DNA of 64,000 bases from Photobacterium aquimaris (GCF_002954455.1 NZ_MSCC01000002.1:310943-374942); one strand, 5' to 3'; positions 9,897-19,351 are shown, numbered from the stretch's first letter. The notes: a model not told the origin generated them from the sequence alone. Made by a program: numbers and translations.

Positions 9897-10883
9897 TTAT
9901 CGATCTCCCTTACGTAGACGGGGGTCTAATAGCACAATTAATAGATCGGCCATAAAGTTAAAGAACAACATAAATAAGGTCATCAGTAATAATTGTCCTT
10001 GCAGTACCTGGTAGTCACGGGCATGAATCGCGTTTAGCAACACCGTTCCAAGACCTGGATAATTAAAGATCATTTCAACAATTAACTGACCACTGATAGC
10101 AGTACCTAAAGCCATTGATAATGCCGTGACACTTGGTAGCATCGCATTACGCGCGGCATAGTTAAAAATAACCCGATGCTCACTTAATCCTTTGGCTTTC
10201 GCCATGGTGATAAAGTCTTCGTTAAGCAGGTTGATCATGTTGTTACGCATGCTAATTAAAAAGCCGCCAATTTGGCTGACAGTGGCACATAGCAAAGGCA
10301 ATGCGGCGTGATACATCACATCTTTATAAAATGCCCAACTAGACCAGTCAGGGGTGGTGCCTGAGGTATACGCATTGCCAATCGGAAACCACTCTAAGCC
10401 AATCGCAAAGGTGAACATCACTAGCATCGCAATCACCACCGAAGGAATAGATTGCACCACCAGTGTACTTGGCGAAATAAAGGTGTCGTAATAACTGCCA
10501 CGACGCCAAGCGGCAAAAATGCCCATCACAGAACCTATACAAAATGATAAAACGACCGCTGTTCCGGTTAAAAATAATGACCAGCCAATCGCGCTCCCGA
10601 GGAGATCATTTACCGATAATGGATAGAATTTAATTGATGTTCCCCATTGGCCGGTAAATATATTGGCAAGATAAGAAAAATATTGCTCGTATAATGGGCC
10701 GTCAACAAAACCAAGCAATTTTTTCATTGCTTCAATACGTTCAGGGCTAACATGTGAGGTTGCATTGGCAAACATCATTGTCACAGGATCACCCGGCATT
10801 GCTCTGGGTAATATAAAGTTTAATGTTGCTGCAAATATTAGTGCGATAAAATAAAATGATAATCGCCGAAAGAAAAAGCCCAT
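9897..10883 (-). CDS. ABC importer permease, DppB/OppB type
   Basis: Partner permease (328 aa) with an N-terminal helix (RRLSFYFIALIFAATLNFI) followed by the family signature PRAMPGDPV. The EAA loop is seen as DFITMAKAKGLSEHRVIFNYAARNAMLPSV. Six transmembrane segments are apparent. AGGAA lies upstream of the ATG. It lies 140 bases downstream of the binding-protein gene with a hairpin in the gap, a common arrangement that lets the binding protein be made in excess. With the binding protein and DppC-like partner it should import glycopeptides, oligosaccharides or peptides. Confidence 0.92.
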   Translation of the reverse strand: MGFFFRRLSFYFIALIFAATLNFILPRAMPGDPVTMMFANATSHVSPERIEAMKKLLGFVDGPLYEQYFSYLANIFTGQWGTSIKFYPLSVNDLLGSAIGWSLFLTGTAVVLSFCIGSVMGIFAAWRRGSYYDTFISPSTLVVQSIPSVVIAMLVMFTFAIGLEWFPIGNAYTSGTTPDWSSWAFYKDVMYHAALPLLCATVSQIGGFLISMRNNMINLLNEDFITMAKAKGLSEHRVIFNYAARNAMLPSVTALSMALGTAISGQLIVEMIFNYPGLGTVLLNAIHARDYQVLQGQLLLMTLFMLFFNFMADLLIVLLDPRLRKGDR

Positions 10884-10989
10884 CGTATTTATTCCTAATT
10901 AAGATTTGTTAGAGACATAACAATTAAAATACTGCTGTTAAATAACAACAGAATTAATAAAGTCATGTATTCCTCGCCACTAAATAAAT

Positions 10990-11012
10990 ACCGTCATCAC
11001 AAAGATGACGGC
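10990..11012 (-). terminator. Intercistronic hairpin downstream of binding-protein gene
   Basis: Perfect arms CCGTCATC and GATGACGG with a five-base loop lie just after the stop codon of the binding-protein gene. On the minus strand they are followed by TATTTATTT. It is probably a partial terminator or mRNA-stabilising hairpin that lowers permease expression relative to the binding protein. Confidence 0.65.
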
Positions 11013-11023
11013 ATTATTTGGTA

Positions 11024-12688
11024 TTAGGCTTTTGGTTTTAAATCTAAGACGTGTAATAAACGCTCAGGTACACCAGCCCATGCTAATGGACGGCCTTTAG
11101 GGTTTTCTGTGCTCCACCAACCGGTAAAACGGCTTTCATTAAATTGGTAGACATCAACCCCTGACATCACAGGAATAGTGATTTGATTTTCAGCAATGAT
11201 TTTTTGAATTTTATGCGCAATCACTTTTTGTTGATCTTGATTGGCTGTTTTATAGAAATTATCCAGTAATTGATCTAATTCTGCGTTTTTAAAAAAGTGC
11301 ATTGCAAAGCGCGGCATGCTTGCACCTTCTTGATAACGTGAATGATAAGCACTGTTCCAATAACGGTATGGATCAGCACCGTTAAAGTAGTTGGTATAGG
11401 CCATATCATAAGTACCATTCGTCATCGCTTGGTTATAAACCGCAAAGTCAGAGGTTTTGGCTTTAACATCGATACCGGCCATTTGTAACTGTTCAACTCC
11501 AAGCTGAACGGTATTATTAAAATCAGTCCAACCTGTTGGCGATTGGATTGAAATTTCTATTTTTTTACCGGTTGGTGTTTCAACATAACCATCACCATCG
11601 ATATCTTTAAAGCCTGCTTTAGCAAGTAATGCTTTGGCATTATCAATATTGAAAGTATTAAAGCCTTTGTATTGGTTATAAATATCTTGATCTGCCCAGA
11701 ACTCTAAGCCTTTACCTAAGCCTGATGCATAATCATTAACGATGCCATTACCGTAAAAAGCGATATCAATGATTTTTTGACGATCAATCGCCATCGATAG
11801 CGCACGACGGAAATCAAGGGTATTAATCGCTTCGTTATTACCCGGATGCGGGGTTTTAAAGTTCATCATAAATGCTTGTGTACTTGCAGCCGGGTACCAA
11901 TATTTATGATTAGGATTACGTGCAGCATACAGTGCATCAACGTCAGGAATAAAAGCACTAGTCCAGTCGAGCTCTGACTTGATGATTTTGTTTAACAGTT
12001 GATCGTTATTGGCTATTTGTGGCACTCGTAAACAATCGACTTCAAGATTATCGTTATCCCAGTAATTAGGGTTACGACACTGAACGTATAATTGTGGAGT
12101 AAAAGTGTCGATTTCAGTGAAAGGGCCTGAGCCAACAGGATTTTCATTGGTAAATAGTTCTGGTTTTTCAATATCTTTCCAAATGTGTTTTGGCACGATA
12201 GGAATGGTAGATATTTCAAAAGGAAGGTTTGAGTTCGCTTCAGTTAATTCGAAAATAACCTTGTTATCTTGTTGGCGAACGCTTTTGATCCAGCGATCCA
12301 TACTTTTCGGATCAAGCTCTGGTTTGTCATGAATTAATTGGAATGAATACACCACATCATCAGCAGTAAATGGAGTGCCATCAGACCATTTTACACCGTC
12401 ACGAATCTCAAACGTAACTTGCATTAGATCGTCTGACATGTAGTAATTCTTAGCTAATCGCATCACTGGTTTATTACCATGCATTTGGTTAAATACAACC
12501 AATGGCTCATAAATAAAGTCAGTTGTGGTACGTAAATTGGTTGCGAGGTAAGGGTTAAAGTTACGTATCATGGTGGGATAAAAATCAGCCACAATTGTTA
12601 GTTGATTTTTTTCAGCTGCAAAAGTTGTTGGGGCACATAATGCCGCCAATACTGCTAACGCGAGCGTATGCACTTTATTTATGATCAT
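11024..12688 (-). CDS. ABC importer solute-binding protein, family 5
   Basis: Periplasmic binding protein (554 aa) of SBP family 5 (DppA/OppA, and the chitobiose-binding proteins of Vibrio). The signal peptide is MIINKVHTLALAVLAALC followed by APTTFA, with cleavage expected near Ala-24. Family features include FEIRDGVKWSDGTPFTADDV and FRRALSMAIDRQKII. It resembles oligosaccharide-binding members (NPYLATN, RYWNSAYHSRYQEG) at least as much as true dipeptide-binding ones. A start ATG with AAGGA six bases upstream is clear. Substrate is not readable; the surrounding mannosidases, glycosylasparaginase and aminopeptidase suggest mannosyl-chitobiose-linked peptides or related glycans. Confidence 0.92.
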   Translation of the reverse strand: MIINKVHTLALAVLAALCAPTTFAAEKNQLTIVADFYPTMIRNFNPYLATNLRTTTDFIYEPLVVFNQMHGNKPVMRLAKNYYMSDDLMQVTFEIRDGVKWSDGTPFTADDVVYSFQLIHDKPELDPKSMDRWIKSVRQQDNKVIFELTEANSNLPFEISTIPIVPKHIWKDIEKPELFTNENPVGSGPFTEIDTFTPQLYVQCRNPNYWDNDNLEVDCLRVPQIANNDQLLNKIIKSELDWTSAFIPDVDALYAARNPNHKYWYPAASTQAFMMNFKTPHPGNNEAINTLDFRRALSMAIDRQKIIDIAFYGNGIVNDYASGLGKGLEFWADQDIYNQYKGFNTFNIDNAKALLAKAGFKDIDGDGYVETPTGKKIEISIQSPTGWTDFNNTVQLGVEQLQMAGIDVKAKTSDFAVYNQAMTNGTYDMAYTNYFNGADPYRYWNSAYHSRYQEGASMPRFAMHFFKNAELDQLLDNFYKTANQDQQKVIAHKIQKIIAENQITIPVMSGVDVYQFNESRFTGWWSTENPKGRPLAWAGVPERLLHVLDLKPKA

Positions 12689-12908
12689 GAAGATTCCTTA
12701 TTATAAATGTAGGGTATCAATTCCGTATAAGCATGATGAAAGTGGAGTGTTTGTATTAAGTACTATTATTTCTTTTTACGATAATTAACTTGAACATTGT
12801 CGCAAATGTTATTTTTTAATTTTATTATTTATTTAATCAAAGATGGGTCTCATTTTTATATTTAATGATCCAATGGGAATAAAAATAATAAATAACAGCT
12901 GTAACAAG

Positions 12909-12932
12909 ATACGCATATAATAATATGCGTAT
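12909..12932. promoter_or_regulatory. Perfect palindrome between binding-protein and beta-mannosidase genes
   Basis: Arms ATACGCATAT and ATATGCGTAT flank a four-base centre. It lies 38 bases after the beta-mannosidase stop codon and about 220 bases before the binding-protein start, with no T-run. It may be an operator for importer genes or a 3' stabilising hairpin of the beta-mannosidase mRNA. Confidence 0.45.
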
Positions 12933-12970
12933 AAGTATTATTTTAAATAGTGGTTAGCTTAATTTATAAA

Positions 12971-15433
12971 TTAATAACTGCCACGAAGATGATATAAGGT
13001 TAAACTTTGTTTTAATGTCTCAAGGTTACATTCACCTTTATAATAAATTCGCTGTTTATAACCACTAATATGGCTTGGTAATAAGGTAAAGCTACTATCA
13101 CTAAAGCGACCTTGGCATTCAAGTTGTGGTTCAACAAATAATGCTGGATAGTCGCAGTCTAACTCTAACCAAATGGCATCGTTATTTTGGTGCCATTCAA
13201 TAGTGATTGCTGGCTGTTGCAATTGTGCGTGTTTAAATAAACATGGGTAATGGTCATTTTCAGTCACGCTACCATCGGCACAGGTTAAGCGTACGTGGTA
13301 AAAGACCTGTTTAGCTGCTATCGCTGTTAATTGTTGATCAGATTGCCACAAAATTTCACTACTATCAGGGGCTAACTGAGTATCCAGAGCCCAAGTTTCA
13401 AGTACATTGCCTTGCCAATCTACCTTGATCACCTTTCCGGTAATTGGCATTGATTGATGATGGTCATTAACTACATGTAAGCATAATGGCTGTTGGGGTT
13501 GCTGAATAAACGTTGCCATCACAGGCGCAAAGAAACGTTTTGCATGGTGGTGCAGTTGTTTCCAACGCCCAGTATATTCAATACTTGACCATGAACTCAC
13601 CGGCCAACAATCATTAAGTTGCCAGTAGAGAATGCCACGACAATGTTGTTTATGTGCTCGCCAAAATTCAGACGCGGTTTTAATCGCTATTGCTTGTTGT
13701 ACTTGGCTTAAATAGAGCATATTGGCAAAACCAACCGGAAAGCGGAAATAGCGGGTAAACATTTCAGTGATAATGCTATTACCGCGACCGTTCTTTTGAT
13801 GTTGTTCAAACGTTGGTGAAGTAACGTTCCAATCTTCATCGTCAGCAAAGGTTTTTACCGTTGGCAAAGAAGGCCATGATTGATAACCAAACTCTGAACA
13901 AAAACGTGGTTTTACACTGTGATAAGCGTCAAATGATTTACCCGAGTGCCACACATCCCAAAAATGCATATCGCCACGGTTGTCATCGTGCCATGCATCA
14001 CCAAAATCTAATTCACCATTGCACGGCGAGCTGGCCCAAAAACGGCGGCTAGGATCGTACTGTTCAACCACTTGTTGTAGCATACGATTTAACCGATCGT
14101 AGTTGACCACGTACTTTTCACGGTTGTGTTTAGATTCGTCATACCAGCCAATTGCGCCAATAACCTCGTTATCACCACACCACAAAGCGAGAGCGGGATG
14201 ATCGGCTAAGCGTTTAACTTGGTCAACAATTTCTAATTCAACATCTGCGAGAAACTCCGGTGTCGATGGGTATAACGCGCAGGCAAACATCAGATCTTGC
14301 CACACTAATAACCCGAGCTCATCGCACAACTCATAAAAGATATCGTGCTCATACATGCCACCGCCCCAAACACGGATCATATTCATGTTGGCTGCGACCG
14401 CATCTTCTAATAGTTGTCGGTAACGTTCAGGTGTTTGGCGGCTAGGCAGGGCATCAAGAGGGATCCAATTGGCACCTTTCGCAGTAATTGGATTGCCGTT
14501 AACCACAAATGTCATTGCACTACCAATGGCATCGACTTGGGTATCTAAGGTTAATTCACGTAGACCGAGCTTCTTAGTGATAGTGTGGTTATTAAGGGTG
14601 ACTGTTAATGGGTATAGCGGTTGGTCACCATAACCTGCTGGCCACCAACGCTGTGGTTCAGTAACCGTAACTGTAATAGTGATGGTTTGAGGTCCTTTAA
14701 CTGCGGCATCAATAGCAATAGTGTGTATTTGCTTATCAAAGTTAATTTCAAGTATTTGCGTGGTTTGTTCAGCTAAGATGTCACAATCAATCGTTAATGT
14801 GACGTCACAATCACCATTCGCTAACCATGTTTGTTGGGTGCGTACATGTTGCAAACGAGTGCTATAAACAGGAGTAAGTGTTAGTGAGTTATAGACCCCC
14901 GTAGATAATAAACAAATACCCCAGTCCCAACCTGCATGACATTGGGTTTTACGAAGAGTATTCATGTGTGGGATCTGATTATTACCGACCGCCCATGGCA
15001 CAGCAAAAGGTAATCTATCTGCGCGGCGTTGGGCTTCAATATCATTACGGGCCAATGCAATACTGATGTGATTAGTGCCCTGTTGTAGGTAGGGCAGAAT
15101 ATCGACCTGATAGCAGCGAAACATATTACTGCAGCTTAATACTTGGGTACCGTTAACGTAGATACTCGCCATGGTATCGACAAACGATAAATTCAAATCT
15201 ACAGCAGTGGCATCAAGTAGATTGCTATCAGCCGTAAACTCGCGAGTAAGTAACCATTCACTTTCACCTACCCACTGAATTAAGGTTTCATTGCAGCCAT
15301 AATAAGGCTGAGGTAATAACTCTGCGTTAATAAGAGCGGAGTGAATATCACCAGGTAAGGTGCACGTAGTATGAATATGAGAATGCTGAGGTGAAGTGAG
15401 CGTCCACTGACCATCTAATGAAATATGAGACAC
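12971..15433 (-). CDS. GH2 beta-mannosidase, cytoplasmic
   Basis: Family 2 exo-beta-mannosidase (820 aa). It would cleave the Man-beta-1,4-GlcNAc bond of the N-glycan core. The N-terminal jelly-roll domain starts at HISLDGQWTL, and HAGWDWGICLLSTG is typical of beta-mannosidases. The catalytic acid/base is Glu423 in LWCGDNEV and the nucleophile is Glu514 in FCSEFGYQSWPS. I prefer the GTG at 15433 because AAGGA lies seven bases upstream and the domain begins at once; a TTG-led extension of 15 residues has no support. There is no signal peptide, so the enzyme is cytoplasmic and needs an importer. It is separated from the binding-protein gene by about 280 bases and probably has its own promoter next to the AraC gene. 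Confidence 0.95.
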   Translation of the reverse strand: MSHISLDGQWTLTSPQHSHIHTTCTLPGDIHSALINAELLPQPYYGCNETLIQWVGESEWLLTREFTADSNLLDATAVDLNLSFVDTMASIYVNGTQVLSCSNMFRCYQVDILPYLQQGTNHISIALARNDIEAQRRADRLPFAVPWAVGNNQIPHMNTLRKTQCHAGWDWGICLLSTGVYNSLTLTPVYSTRLQHVRTQQTWLANGDCDVTLTIDCDILAEQTTQILEINFDKQIHTIAIDAAVKGPQTITITVTVTEPQRWWPAGYGDQPLYPLTVTLNNHTITKKLGLRELTLDTQVDAIGSAMTFVVNGNPITAKGANWIPLDALPSRQTPERYRQLLEDAVAANMNMIRVWGGGMYEHDIFYELCDELGLLVWQDLMFACALYPSTPEFLADVELEIVDQVKRLADHPALALWCGDNEVIGAIGWYDESKHNREKYVVNYDRLNRMLQQVVEQYDPSRRFWASSPCNGELDFGDAWHDDNRGDMHFWDVWHSGKSFDAYHSVKPRFCSEFGYQSWPSLPTVKTFADDEDWNVTSPTFEQHQKNGRGNSIITEMFTRYFRFPVGFANMLYLSQVQQAIAIKTASEFWRAHKQHCRGILYWQLNDCWPVSSWSSIEYTGRWKQLHHHAKRFFAPVMATFIQQPQQPLCLHVVNDHHQSMPITGKVIKVDWQGNVLETWALDTQLAPDSSEILWQSDQQLTAIAAKQVFYHVRLTCADGSVTENDHYPCLFKHAQLQQPAITIEWHQNNDAIWLELDCDYPALFVEPQLECQGRFSDSSFTLLPSHISGYKQRIYYKGECNLETLKQSLTLYHLRGSY

Positions 15434-15649
15434 GTAACAATCCTTATTATTGTGTGAAAATGAAACGAGACGAAACACAATGAAATAGGAGTGTATTACG
15501 ATATAAATTGAATTAGCAGTGGATTAAGCATGCAATCACTGGACTTTTGTATCAATTTGAATGAATTGTGACCGCCGTAGATCACTTTTGCCGTCTGTTG
15601 CTAGTGTTACAATTAACAATAATTACGGTTTGATATTGAGGTAATGCAA

Positions 15650-15683
15650 ATAAAAAAAGCAGTAGCGAAACGACTGCTTTTTT
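15650..15683 (-). terminator. Terminator of first AraC gene
   Basis: Arms AAAAAAGCAGT and ACTGCTTTTTT around a nine-base loop, directly after the AraC stop codon on the minus strand. The A-run on the plus strand becomes the T-run of the transcript. Confidence 0.85.
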
Positions 15684-15688
15684 GGGGC

Positions 15689-16531
15689 CTAATGAACGCG
15701 GTATTCGGTGGGCGTTTTACCCGTTTTGCGTTTAAATACACGACAAAAATAATTAGAATCATGATAACCACAGCGATTAGCCACTTCTTCTAAACGGAAG
15801 TTGTAGCGCTTTAACATAAACTTTGCCCGCTCTAATCGTACCCAAGCGATATAATCGGCAAAACGCATATGACCTTCTTGACGAAATAAACGTGATAAGT
15901 GATTTGGCGAAATATTAAATCGTTCTGCAACAGTATTACGGTTGATGTTGCGATGGAAATTTTCTTGAACGTAAATACAAATGCCTTTAAATAAATCTTG
16001 ACTACGGCGCGTACAATCTGTGGTTGGCATTTCAAGCATATCTTTGCAGTAGCATAATAACGCCATTAACAAGAATTTATCGGCTGGTTGTTTTTTCTTT
16101 TCGTGAGTCAAGCTTGATAGCGCATTGAGAATATGATCAATCGCATGGCTGCTACGCTGCGGCACACTGTATTTTTGAACATCATAAAAACCATCTTCAT
16201 TGGCTCGCTTACTAACAAGACTAAAACCAAGTTGGCTTTTACCAAATAATAAACTGAGTACCGAGCATTCATGCTGCCAATCAGGTTTGTTCCAAGCATT
16301 GGCTGGAATAAATAATGCTTCACCCACCCCAAGAGTAACATTGGTGGCATCAGGCTGCTGACTATCAAAGGTATTGGTGTAATGACCTTTAAAGACTAAT
16401 TCTAAGCGAGGAAAGTTAACTTGATAGCTTGATTCTAGTGGTGGTAATGAGTCACCTGCAAACCAAATGTCATTTAAAGACTCAAAATCAGTAATGGCAC
16501 TATCGAGTAAATCGATAAAAATATTATGCAT
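15689..16531 (-). CDS. AraC-family transcriptional regulator
   Basis: A 280-aa regulator with an N-terminal cupin-like sensor region and a C-terminal double helix-turn-helix (about residues 180-280): RNTVAERFNISPNHLSRLFR, then LEEVANRCGYHDSNYFCRVFKRKTG and the terminal TPTEYR. AraC members of this kind activate nearby sugar-use operons. It lies directly upstream of the beta-mannosidase gene on the same strand, with a terminator between, so control of the mannosidase/importer genes is a reasonable inference. The effector could be mannose, a mannosyl-oligosaccharide or a phosphorylated sugar. The start ATG has only a short AAGAG site very close to it, so the start is less certain than the family. 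Confidence 0.9.
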   Translation of the reverse strand: MHNIFIDLLDSAITDFESLNDIWFAGDSLPPLESSYQVNFPRLELVFKGHYTNTFDSQQPDATNVTLGVGEALFIPANAWNKPDWQHECSVLSLLFGKSQLGFSLVSKRANEDGFYDVQKYSVPQRSSHAIDHILNALSSLTHEKKKQPADKFLLMALLCYCKDMLEMPTTDCTRRSQDLFKGICIYVQENFHRNINRNTVAERFNISPNHLSRLFRQEGHMRFADYIAWVRLERAKFMLKRYNFRLEEVANRCGYHDSNYFCRVFKRKTGKTPTEYRVH

Positions 16532-16724
16532 CTCTTGCGTCTACTTATTGTTATTTTTCATGGACGTGGACTAATCAATCAATCTAGCTAACGTACCTTA
16601 TGTGTGAATATGCGTATTATCACGTATCACGCCAGTTAACGCGATATAATGCTCTTGAATTTGTTATCTTGATGCCAGTTTATTTGGTTGAGAACGCGGT
16701 TATGCGCATTTTTAAGCTGTTATA

Positions 16725-16763
16725 GAAAAAGCCACCTTAAATAACGTGATCTAAGGTGGCTTT
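16725..16763 (-). terminator. Terminator of PTS operon
   Basis: Arms AAAGCCACCTTA and TAAGGTGGCTTT separated by about 12 bases, lying about 50 bases past the EIIB stop codon on the minus strand and ending in a T-run in that orientation. Confidence 0.85.
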
Positions 16764-16812
16764 ATGTTGCGGAAATCAAGACACTGCGATTAAACAGTGT
16801 CTTTTAGGGCGA

Positions 16813-17127
16813 TTAAGCTTGTGCTAGATGCGCTTCAATTTTATCCATGATTTGCGGTGCTTTCTTTACTGCGTCAGCTACACCAACTCGAACAATCTTC
16901 TTACCAGCAAAACGCTCTTCATTTTTGATAGCGATATCTTTAGTTAGAATCACGATATCAGCGTCAGCAACTTCACTCATGGTGATTTCGTTTTCAATAC
17001 CGATAGAACCTTGGGTCTCAACTTTAACATCCCAACCTTTTGCTTTTGCAGCAACTTCTAATGCTTCTGCTGCCATGTACGTATGTGCAACACCAGATGG
17101 GCAAGATGTGATAGCTAATACTTTCAT
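16813..17127 (-). CDS. PTS fructose-type EIIB component
   Basis: A 104-aa stand-alone EIIB of the fructose/mannitol PTS superfamily. The phosphorylated cysteine lies in ITSCPSGVAHTYMAAEAL (Cys9 from the chosen start). The ATG at 17127 is preferred because GGAG lies six bases upstream; a TTG four codons earlier falls inside that site. It would pass phosphate from an EIIA to the sugar bound by the EIIC encoded just upstream. No EIIA or HPr gene is present, so phosphate must come from a component encoded elsewhere. Context next to mannosidases suggests mannose, fructose or a mannosyl sugar as substrate. Confidence 0.93.
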   Translation of the reverse strand: MKVLAITSCPSGVAHTYMAAEALEVAAKAKGWDVKVETQGSIGIENEITMSEVADADIVILTKDIAIKNEERFAGKKIVRVGVADAVKKAPQIMDKIEAHLAQA

Positions 17128-17188
17128 GTGAATCTCCAAATTTGTTATTTAATGCGTTTAACGCGGTTGATAAATGAATGCGATGTTA

Positions 17189-18247
17189 TTAATCAAAACT
17201 TAGGTCAAGGTCGTCAGAAGCTGCTGTTGGTGCTTGTTCTTCTTGGCGATCTGCAATCGGCTTTTTAAGGAAGTTAACCATTAAGGCTGTTGTTACTGAG
17301 CCTGCAATGATAGCCACTACATAGAAGATACGGCCATCAACAACGGGTAGTACAATCAGACCGCCCCATGGTGCATGGTTTAGAACACCAAATAAGAAGG
17401 CTGTTACGTTACCAACGATACCACCAACTACGATTGAAGGGATTACACGTACTGGATCTGCGGCTGCGAATGGGATTGCGCCTTCCGTGATACCAATACA
17501 GCCCATGATACCTGCCGCTTTACCTGCTTCACGCTCTTCATCAGAGTAACGCTTAGGTGATAGAAGCGTAGCAAGGAACATACCTAGAGGTGGCACACAG
17601 ATAGCAACACCGACACCACCCATTAACCATGGTTGAGTACCGACTTGTGTTTGAGCAAATAGAGTAGCAACTTTGTTGATTGGACCACCCATATCAAAGG
17701 CTGTCATACCACCAAGAATCACACCAAGGAATGCTTTAGATGTACCCGCCATGCCTTGTAGCCAAGCGTTCATGCCTTCCATTGCCATTGCAATCGGTGC
17801 ACCGATAACCCAGATAACTAGACCTGAAACAATGAACGTACCACCAATAGGAAGAATGAAATAAGTTGAGATGGCTTTGAGTTTGTTTGATAGCGGAATA
17901 CGTTTTAGTTGTAGAACCACGTAACCTGCAATGAAACCAACTATGATAGCGCCAATGAAGCCGGCGTTAACTTGGTTTGCAAGGTAAGCGCCAATCATGC
18001 CCGGAGCAAGCGCTGGACGGTCAGCGATAGAGTAAGCAATATAGCCACCTAGCACTGGTACGAATAGAGTGAAACCTGCAATGCCCATGTCCCATAAACC
18101 TTCAAGGAAAACACCTTGAGGGACCGCACCTTTACCACCTAGCATTACTGACAGGGCAAGTAATACACCACCAGCAACAACGAACGGTAACATGTGACTG
18201 GTACCTGTTAAAAGGTGCCGTTTTAATTGCGACAATTGGTTTTTCAT
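17189..18247 (-). CDS. PTS fructose-type EIIC permease
   Basis: Membrane component of 352 aa with about nine hydrophobic segments. The family signature is CIGITEGAIPFAAADP (substrate-binding GITEGAIPF). MTAFDMGGPINKVA is also typical of the fructose EIIC group. The ATG at 18247 has GGAGTG eight bases upstream. It forms an operon with EIIB, EIIC first, with about 60 bases between. Stand-alone EIIB and EIIC pairs resemble the fructose-like Frw/Fry sets more than the fused FruA. The sugar cannot be assigned from sequence; release of mannose by the GH92 enzymes nearby makes it a candidate. Confidence 0.93.
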   Translation of the reverse strand: MKNQLSQLKRHLLTGTSHMLPFVVAGGVLLALSVMLGGKGAVPQGVFLEGLWDMGIAGFTLFVPVLGGYIAYSIADRPALAPGMIGAYLANQVNAGFIGAIIVGFIAGYVVLQLKRIPLSNKLKAISTYFILPIGGTFIVSGLVIWVIGAPIAMAMEGMNAWLQGMAGTSKAFLGVILGGMTAFDMGGPINKVATLFAQTQVGTQPWLMGGVGVAICVPPLGMFLATLLSPKRYSDEEREAGKAAGIMGCIGITEGAIPFAAADPVRVIPSIVVGGIVGNVTAFLFGVLNHAPWGGLIVLPVVDGRIFYVVAIIAGSVTTALMVNFLKKPIADRQEEQAPTAASDDLDLSFD

Positions 18248-18571
18248 AAGAATCACTCCATTTCGTTATGAAACATTGGCCACGGATAAGGACAACAACA
18301 TAACAGGTTTAAGATGGCGGAAAGCCGTTTTGTTGGAGTCATTATGGGCGGCTAAAGCAATTATCGGTATGGGATAAAGGGTGCATTTGCTGGACATTTG
18401 TAACCAGCCAAATGAGTTGTGATTTAACTCTCAGGTTTGAGGTGGTGAGAAAGAGATCTAGCGCACAGAACATGCGCTAATGGTGTTTATTTTTAATTGC
18501 AGCAATAAAAATAGTGAATTATACGGTTAGATATCGGTGTGATTTCTATCACCGTTAGTCGAGAAGGTGGA
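18248..18571. other. Intergenic region between AraC gene and PTS operon
   Basis: 324 bases with no coding sense. It holds a palindrome with arms TAGCGCA and TGCGCTA (18459-18479), and next to the AraC stop codon a hairpin with CGGTG/CACCG (18535-18554). The second may end the AraC transcript. The promoter and activator sites of the PTS operon must lie here, but I cannot place them with confidence. Confidence 0.5.
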
Positions 18572-19351
18572 CTAATCTAACCGCAAACGGTATTGGTCAG
18601 GAGTAGCACCTGCGTATTTTTTAAATAAGGTAATAAACGGTGAGGCCTGATGATAGCCTAATGTTAATGCGGTTTCGTTAACTGACATGCCTTGGCGTAA
18701 TAGATGTAATGAATAAATAAACTTACGCCGCTGTCGCCACTCAGTAAAACTGATGCCTAATTTATTTTTATAATGACGAGCTAAGGTACGCTCTGTGGTA
18801 TGTAGCTGCTGGGCCCATTGTGCTAATGAGAGGTTGTTAATTGGATTATGTTCTAATTCAATTAAAATCGGCTGTAGTAATTTATCTTCGCTGGTGGGTA
18901 AAAACTGGTCATGTTGTTCGCACAATAATAGTTGATCAAATAACACCGTCACCAAATGCTTATCTTGTTCGGTCGTCGCGACCATGATTTGACGTTGACG
19001 AAGATCTTCAATAATTGCGGTCATAATTGCGCTTACTTCTAATAAACAAGGATAAACAGGCAGTTTATCGGATAGCGGTGGGCAAATATTCATTGAACAG
19101 TAATTAAGACTACGTCGAATATAGCTTTTATGTTCCATCATTGGCGGCATCCACAATGCGTAACGTGGAGGAGCTAAAAAACGTTTATTTGGCGTACTCA
19201 ATTCAATAATACCATTGCTTACTAGGTGTAATTGTCCCCAGTAATGGTTATGGCTAAGAGTACTCGTATCTGGCTCAAACACTTCATGAACAAAAAAGAT
19301 ATCATTTGGTGGATTATTATTATCAATAATTGGGTTGTAAATTGTCGCCAT
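18572..19351 (-). CDS. AraC-family regulator, probable PTS activator
   Basis: A 259-aa regulator. The N-terminal cupin part contains SHNHYWGQLHLVSNGIIEL and the arm WMPPMMEHKSYI. The C-terminal DNA-binding part is LSLAQWAQQLHTTERTLAR and then VNETALTLGYHQASPFITLF followed by TPDQYR. This cupin-plus-AraC layout matches the group that controls PTS and efflux genes. It is encoded directly upstream of the EIIC/EIIB genes on the same strand. The ATG at 19351 has GGA seven bases before it; the upstream TTG overlaps that site. Confidence 0.9.
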   Translation of the reverse strand: MATIYNPIIDNNNPPNDIFFVHEVFEPDTSTLSHNHYWGQLHLVSNGIIELSTPNKRFLAPPRYALWMPPMMEHKSYIRRSLNYCSMNICPPLSDKLPVYPCLLEVSAIMTAIIEDLRQRQIMVATTEQDKHLVTVLFDQLLLCEQHDQFLPTSEDKLLQPILIELEHNPINNLSLAQWAQQLHTTERTLARHYKNKLGISFTEWRQRRKFIYSLHLLRQGMSVNETALTLGYHQASPFITLFKKYAGATPDQYRLRLD

